Shown: positions 43,505 through 64,000 of the stretch, piece after piece | Numbering within the stretch: position 1 is the stretch's first letter | How the letters are laid out: the number at the start of each line of letters is the position of its first letter | Assembly (NCBI GenBank): GCA_030549495.1 | Contig: JAUIRK010000007.1 | Coordinates: 559,001 to 623,000 of the forward strand | DNA length: 64,000 bases | DNA from: Nectonema munidae | Lineage: Eukaryota; Nematomorpha; Nectonematoida; Nectonematidae | Direction of reading: 5' to 3' | Translations under genes and position numbers: made by a program | The notes under the pieces: generated by a model | Told to the model about the DNA's origin: nothing | What the model saw: the letters and a program-made list of their open reading frames with translations, nothing else | Databases searched by the model: none

Positions 43505-45173
43505 ATGCAAATTTAATTAAAATATTTTCGCTGGAAGTATAGTATTTAAATTCACCAATTTTGTAAAAAAAAATATAAAGTAGTCTTATAAATTTATGAC
43601 TTTAGGTATGGGCTGAATACGCTCTATTTTAAAGGATTGCTTGAATATTTGATCTCCCATGGTATTTCTAGACCACTAATTTTGAAAATTGCAATAAAAA
43701 AATTTCGCCCCCCCAATAATTTTGAGGATACCTGATTTGCATCTACTTCAATCCCTGCCAACAGCTCTCAATTGCTCATCTTACATATTCACACACCCTC
43801 TCGACTCTTCTTATTCCACTCCAATGCGCTTACTTTCCAAGCCAACACTGATATTTACAAAAATGAATTTTCTGACATCGACGTCTTCCTGCATCCAAAT
43901 CAAATGTTATATCTTACACCATCAAACTGTTTATACTCAAATCAGTTGTCTTTAATTATTCAATCATGTGACGACACCTATCTTGGTTTGTTCACTTTTT
44001 TGAATAAATCCTTCCTTCCTAATAAGGACACTTTTACTGAATCCCATTGATGAGCGTATCAAGAAGTTTTACTGTGAGAAAAAAGTATATTTAGTTTATA
44101 TATTTTGAAGTGGAGTAAAGAGCAGCTTCAGGACAACAATGGCCGTGGTGTGTAGTCGAGACAGGCGGCGCTGATCAAATTTTGGAGGAGAGTGCAGCTT
44201 TACATTGATTTCGCAGCGTCATGCATTTGCAGTACAAAATGCGCTTCCTTCCACGAATAAACGCTAAATTATGCCCTGCTTCGAGAGAAGCCAGTAACAA
44301 ATAACTCGTAAAGGTGAATAAAATGTACAAAATGCTTTAAGATAACTTACTTAAACGTCACTGTCACTGCTCATATGATAACTGACTCTTAATAATAATA
44401 ATAGGCAGAGTTGACGGAAGGCGAAACATTTAAATTAAACAACAAGAACGTTTATTTATGCAAAGATTTATCATTACATGAAATGAAAAAGACGAGAAGC
44501 TATTAAATGATATAAAACACAATTTAATTGTGAAGATAGCTGAACATGAAATGGAGATGAGTTATATAAAAAGTTAATGATATGCACCAGATATATTATT
44601 TGTATTAGCACTTGAAGGAATAGCCACCGTCACTTTTTCCATAATCTCGAGAAACGGGGGGTGTGTGTGTTTAAAGAGAAAAAGCATGAGGAGAAAAGAA
44701 GGCAAAATGAGTAAAAAGAAAGAGCTCTGATATAAAATCGGGTATACGCGTTATCATCAATAAAACATGTCACAAGAGCACAGTGTGGAGTAAAAATACT
44801 TGCAACTAATTGAATGCCATGAATATGTTATGTTTAAAAGTAAGCTCCTTTTCTCCTCGACTACAATGCATTTTAAATTAAAGACATGGGAAAATGAAAA
44901 CAAATCTCCATACGATATAGAATAACTTAATAAAAAGGTTAAAATGTGCTTGTAAAAGGTCCGCTTTGCGAAACTGCGTAGGAAAGATTGTGTAATCAAA
45001 GAAATAGGATGAAGTTTGTAGCCTAGAAAAAGACTTTTCTTAATTTTAGCCGGTTGTTACTCACAGAAAAGTTAGAGAGAAAACGAAAGCAACATTTTGC
45101 ACAACCTATAATAAAGTAAGATAGAGCGGGATATGTCGGAGCTGAAGAATGCGCAATTTACCAGAAAGGCGTT
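43505..45173. other. Downstream flank of the SLC4 gene
   Basis: The overlapping plus frames at 43,722-44,050 are unsupported. 44,120-44,290 is a GC-richer patch with no recognised coding sequence. A minus-strand AATAAA near 44,451-44,456 could serve as the transporter's polyadenylation signal, about 0.7 kb after the stop; other signals nearer the stop were not seen. Confidence 0.4.
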
Positions 45174-61303
<16,130 letters not shown>

Positions 61304-61728
61304 CTAAAAATGATTGATGGGATATCGTATTTTCCAAGTCATGCTTTTTACTCGAAAGCATACTCCTTATAAGTATATACATTAACCCAGGGGTCTTATA
61401 CTCAAATCAATGTTGGGCAGAACTTAGAAAATTTACAGGGCTTAAGAAAGGGGGAAGGGGATAAAACACCCACGGGTTCAAAATACACGCAGGATCACGA
61501 TTAAAATCAAATTTAAAAGATTGTCTTTTCCAATTTTTCATAAACCTGACATTTCTTCTCCTTTACAATTTCGAGTCTAGGAATGTTAATTCCCGGTAAA
61601 TTGCCTCCCAGTAATGTTCATTCTGGATTGTTTGATTCCAGATTCTTTGATTACAACTTATTAACGAAGAAATAATGAGCTTCTTGTAATTTTTTTAGGA
61701 CCTATCCCTTGTAAACTTATTTTGTAAA

Positions 61729-62098
61729 TAACTGGTCTATTGGCTCATTTATCCAAATAGGTGTTTATTGTTAATCATTTCAATAAAACCATTAAAATAA
61801 AACAATATTTTTCAGTGTCTCGTTCAAGTTCTTGTACTTTTGTTTCTCTGAAATACCATGACTAAAGTCAAATTATGTTGAAAAAGATGACGACCAAGAT
61901 TTTGGAAATAAATATTTTTTTGGCCTTATTTAGTTCCGAATAGATATGGGAAGTTCGAAATCAAATTTCCGGAGATGATTTTTAACAATACTGGGAATCC
62001 AACTTATCAAAGTCACCAAAATTTCATTAAAATCAGGAATTGAATTCTTAGTAGACGAATTTTCTGTGAAAGTAGCATTTATATGATCCATTGTAAAT
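61729..62098. repeat. Direct repeat, copy A (370 bp)
   Basis: Starts TAACTGGTCTATTGGCTC and shares nearly all of its sequence with 63,651-64,000, with about 10% differences, mostly small indels. It carries part of a 99-codon unrecognised minus frame (61,930-62,229). The boundary of copy B coincides with the piggyBac TTAA. Confidence 0.85.
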
Positions 62099-63339
62099 TC
62101 TTGTTGAGAATTGACATTCATATTCAGCCAAGCGGAAAATTTGGTCGCAAAGATATCGCCTATATATACAAGATTTTCAACAAAATCAATGAATTTGGTT
62201 GAAACTAAAAGATATTTTATGCAAAACAATGATCAAAATTTTGAATAGAGTGGAAGCGGAATTTTTTAGGTATAAAATTTTATCAGACTATCATAATGAT
62301 TTGACGACAAAAATTGTATTGGTCGAAACAACAAGATCTTGAAGTTTCTAACTCTATTTCTAGAAATAGATTTGAACAAATTAAAAAATATTTTCATTTG
62401 AAAAACAACTGTTGCATAGAAGCTGGAAATAAAATTGCTAAAATTGCGCCTTTGTATTCTCATATAAATAGTGTTTTGTTTTTTTGGAAGTATGGAAAAA
62501 GAGATATCAATTGACGAACAGATGGTTCCTTATTTTGGGCGTCACTCTTGCAAGATGTTTATAAGAGGAAAACCTATAAGATTTGGATTTAAAAATTGGG
62601 TTATGGCAACATCATCAGGTTTTCCAATTAGAGTTGAGTTATATAGTGGCGCTGATGGTAAGAAAAAAACCGGTGGTTTGGGGGTGAGTGTTATTACCGA
62701 CTTGATAAAAAAAGTATACATTGATCCATCAAAACATTGTTTTTACTTTGATAATTTTTTTACTTCTTACTCTTTATTGAATAATTTGAAAAGTAAAAAG
62801 ATAAGAGCAACTGGCACAATAAGAGAGAATAGAATGAATAATTGCAACTTTAGTGAAAATACTTTGGGAAAATCAAAAAGAGGGGATTTTATAGCATCTT
62901 ACGATGGCGATGTGTTGATAGTAAAATGGAAGGACAATAAAGATGTGAATTTGGCAACGAACTTTGAAAATATTGAGCCTTTGTGCAATGTGTTGAGATG
63001 GTCTAAAGAAGACAAAAAGAAAGTATATGTCCAACAGCCATACTTGATCAATTCTTATAATCGCCATATGGGAGGTGTAGATCTCTTAGATCGAGCAGTA
63101 GGATGCTACCGTCCAAATATATCTTGGAAAAAGTGGTACGGATCGTTGATCATAAATTGCTTTTCGATAATGAGAATAGCTTCATGGAAAGTTCATCGAG
63201 CAACTGGTGGCAAAATGGATCAATTAGAGTTTACAAGATCAATTGTTTTAAGTCTGATCAAAAACCCAAGATCAGTAGAAAGAGGGGGGCCTTTTGGTAA
63301 AAGGGTAAAAATTTTGGCAAACTCTCTTTTTTTTCAAAA

Positions 63340-63600
63340 AAACAAAAATCTGGGGGGGGGGAGGGGGTTTTAAAAAAAATGAAAGGGGGGAGTGGGGTGT
63401 GGGAAGAACGGTTGTATAATCTTTGTTTTTTTGTTTATTATTTAAATAAATAGAGAGTTATATTTTTTTTTATAAAAAAAAAAATATATTCTCAATCATT
63501 TTTTATAAAAAGGGGAAAAGTTAATTTAGATAAGATGGTATTTTTTTTTTTGTTTTTTTTTTTTTTTTAATTTTTTTTTTTAAAAAATAAAATAAATTTA
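63340..63600. repeat. Cluster of long homopolymer runs
   Basis: Runs of G (10 at about 63,351), T, A and mixed G/A pack this stretch, including T runs of 9-14 near 63,541-63,580. The density is unlike the rest of the window and coincides with loss of piggyBac coding, suggesting low-quality sequence. Confidence 0.7.
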
Positions 63601-63650
63601 TATTTTTGTCAAATATTTTGAAATATAAAGGGTCTTGGGGTTTAATGGGT

Positions 63651-64000
63651 TAACTGGTCTATTGGCTCATTTATCCAAATAGGAGTTTATTGTTAATAAT
63701 TTCAATAAAACCATTAAAATAAAACAATATTTTTCACTGTCTCGTTCAAGTTCTTGTACTTTTGTTTCTCTGAAATACCATGACTACAGTCTAATTATTT
63801 TAAAGAAATACCCTGTTTTGGAAATAATTAGTTTTTGGACTTATTTAGCCGAATAGATATAGGCAGTTCGAAATTAAATTTCCGGGAATTAACAATACTG
63901 GGAATCAACTTATCAGGGTCACCAAAATTTCATTAAAATCAGGAATTGAATTCTTAGTAGACGAATTTGTCAAAGTAGCATTCATATGATCCATTGTAAT
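63651..64000. repeat. Direct repeat, copy B (cut by window end)
   Basis: Same sequence and orientation as 61,729-62,098, beginning exactly at the TTAA that ends the piggyBac. Together the two copies give a 1.92-kb tandem period that contains the transposase frame. Confidence 0.85.

Larger units (their letters stand above)
61382..63653 (+). mobile_element. piggyBac element with near-complete transposase core
   Basis: TTAA at 61,382 is followed by CCCAGGGGTCTTATA; at the other end AAGGGTCTTGGGG...AATGGG meets TTAA at 63,650-63,653, giving about 2.27 kb, a usual piggyBac size. Coding starts in frame pieces near 62,249 (FLGI, SDYHND, YWSKQQDLEVSNSISRNRF). It becomes a 300-codon frame at 62,471-63,373 with SIDEQMVPYFGRH, FYFDNFFTSYSLL and GGVDLLDRAVGCY, so all three catalytic Asp are present. 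One frame change at an A-run near 62,500 separates the N-terminal piece. The C-terminal Cys-rich domain is not seen; the sequence there breaks into homopolymers (63,340-63,600). Left-end assignment is tentative. Confidence 0.8.

Noticed and set aside
61930-62229. 99-codon minus frame as a host gene
   Set aside because: It overlaps direct-repeat copy A inside a piggyBac element and has no recognised domain; copy B breaks it by indels.

Overview
This window is AT-rich animal nuclear DNA, most likely arthropod. The evidence is spliced genes with GT-AG introns, a metazoan follistatin, an SLC4-family bicarbonate transporter most like Ndae1/NDCBE, and heavy decay of Tigger, hAT, piggyBac and non-LTR elements. 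A copepod such as a sea louse would fit, but that is inference only. No bacterial operon, CRISPR array, phage, LTR retroelement or functional RNA gene was recognised.

Layout. 1-11,970 holds transposon debris on the minus strand: an RTE-like LINE, a tRNA-derived SINE, a piggyBac remnant beside an orphan conserved ORF fragment, a 239-bp hairpin and a Tigger/pogo remnant. 11,977-26,617 (+) is a complete five-exon follistatin gene: a signal-peptide exon, a TB-domain exon and three follistatin-domain exons, all joined by phase-1 introns. A Tigger (intron 2), a hAT (intron 3), and a CR1/jockey-like LINE plus a hAT tail (intron 4) lie inside it. 28,000-43,500 is a repeat graveyard: a ZBED-type hAT, a GGTTAGGG minisatellite, a hairpin element, a second SINE copy, an unnamed conserved repeat ORF, a Tigger split by a Buster-type hAT with an exact 8-bp target duplication, a second hAT, and a MULE-like MITE with a 9-bp duplication.

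45,174-61,303 (-) is the 3' part (about 847 codons, 17 exons) of an SLC4 Na+-coupled bicarbonate transporter gene. Its 5' exons lie beyond the window, on the far side of a piggyBac element (61,382-63,653). Its introns hold a LINE, a (GT)n tract of about 280 bp, a tRNA-like SINE, hAT ends and piggyBac ends.

The two host genes are convergent and functionally unrelated: a secreted TGF-beta/activin antagonist and a plasma-membrane pH/bicarbonate transporter. I found no undescribed multi-gene system. The most notable points are the one-domain-per-exon follistatin, the transporter's greatly shortened extracellular loop, the nested hAT-in-Tigger insertion, and two conserved repeat ORF families with no clear class.
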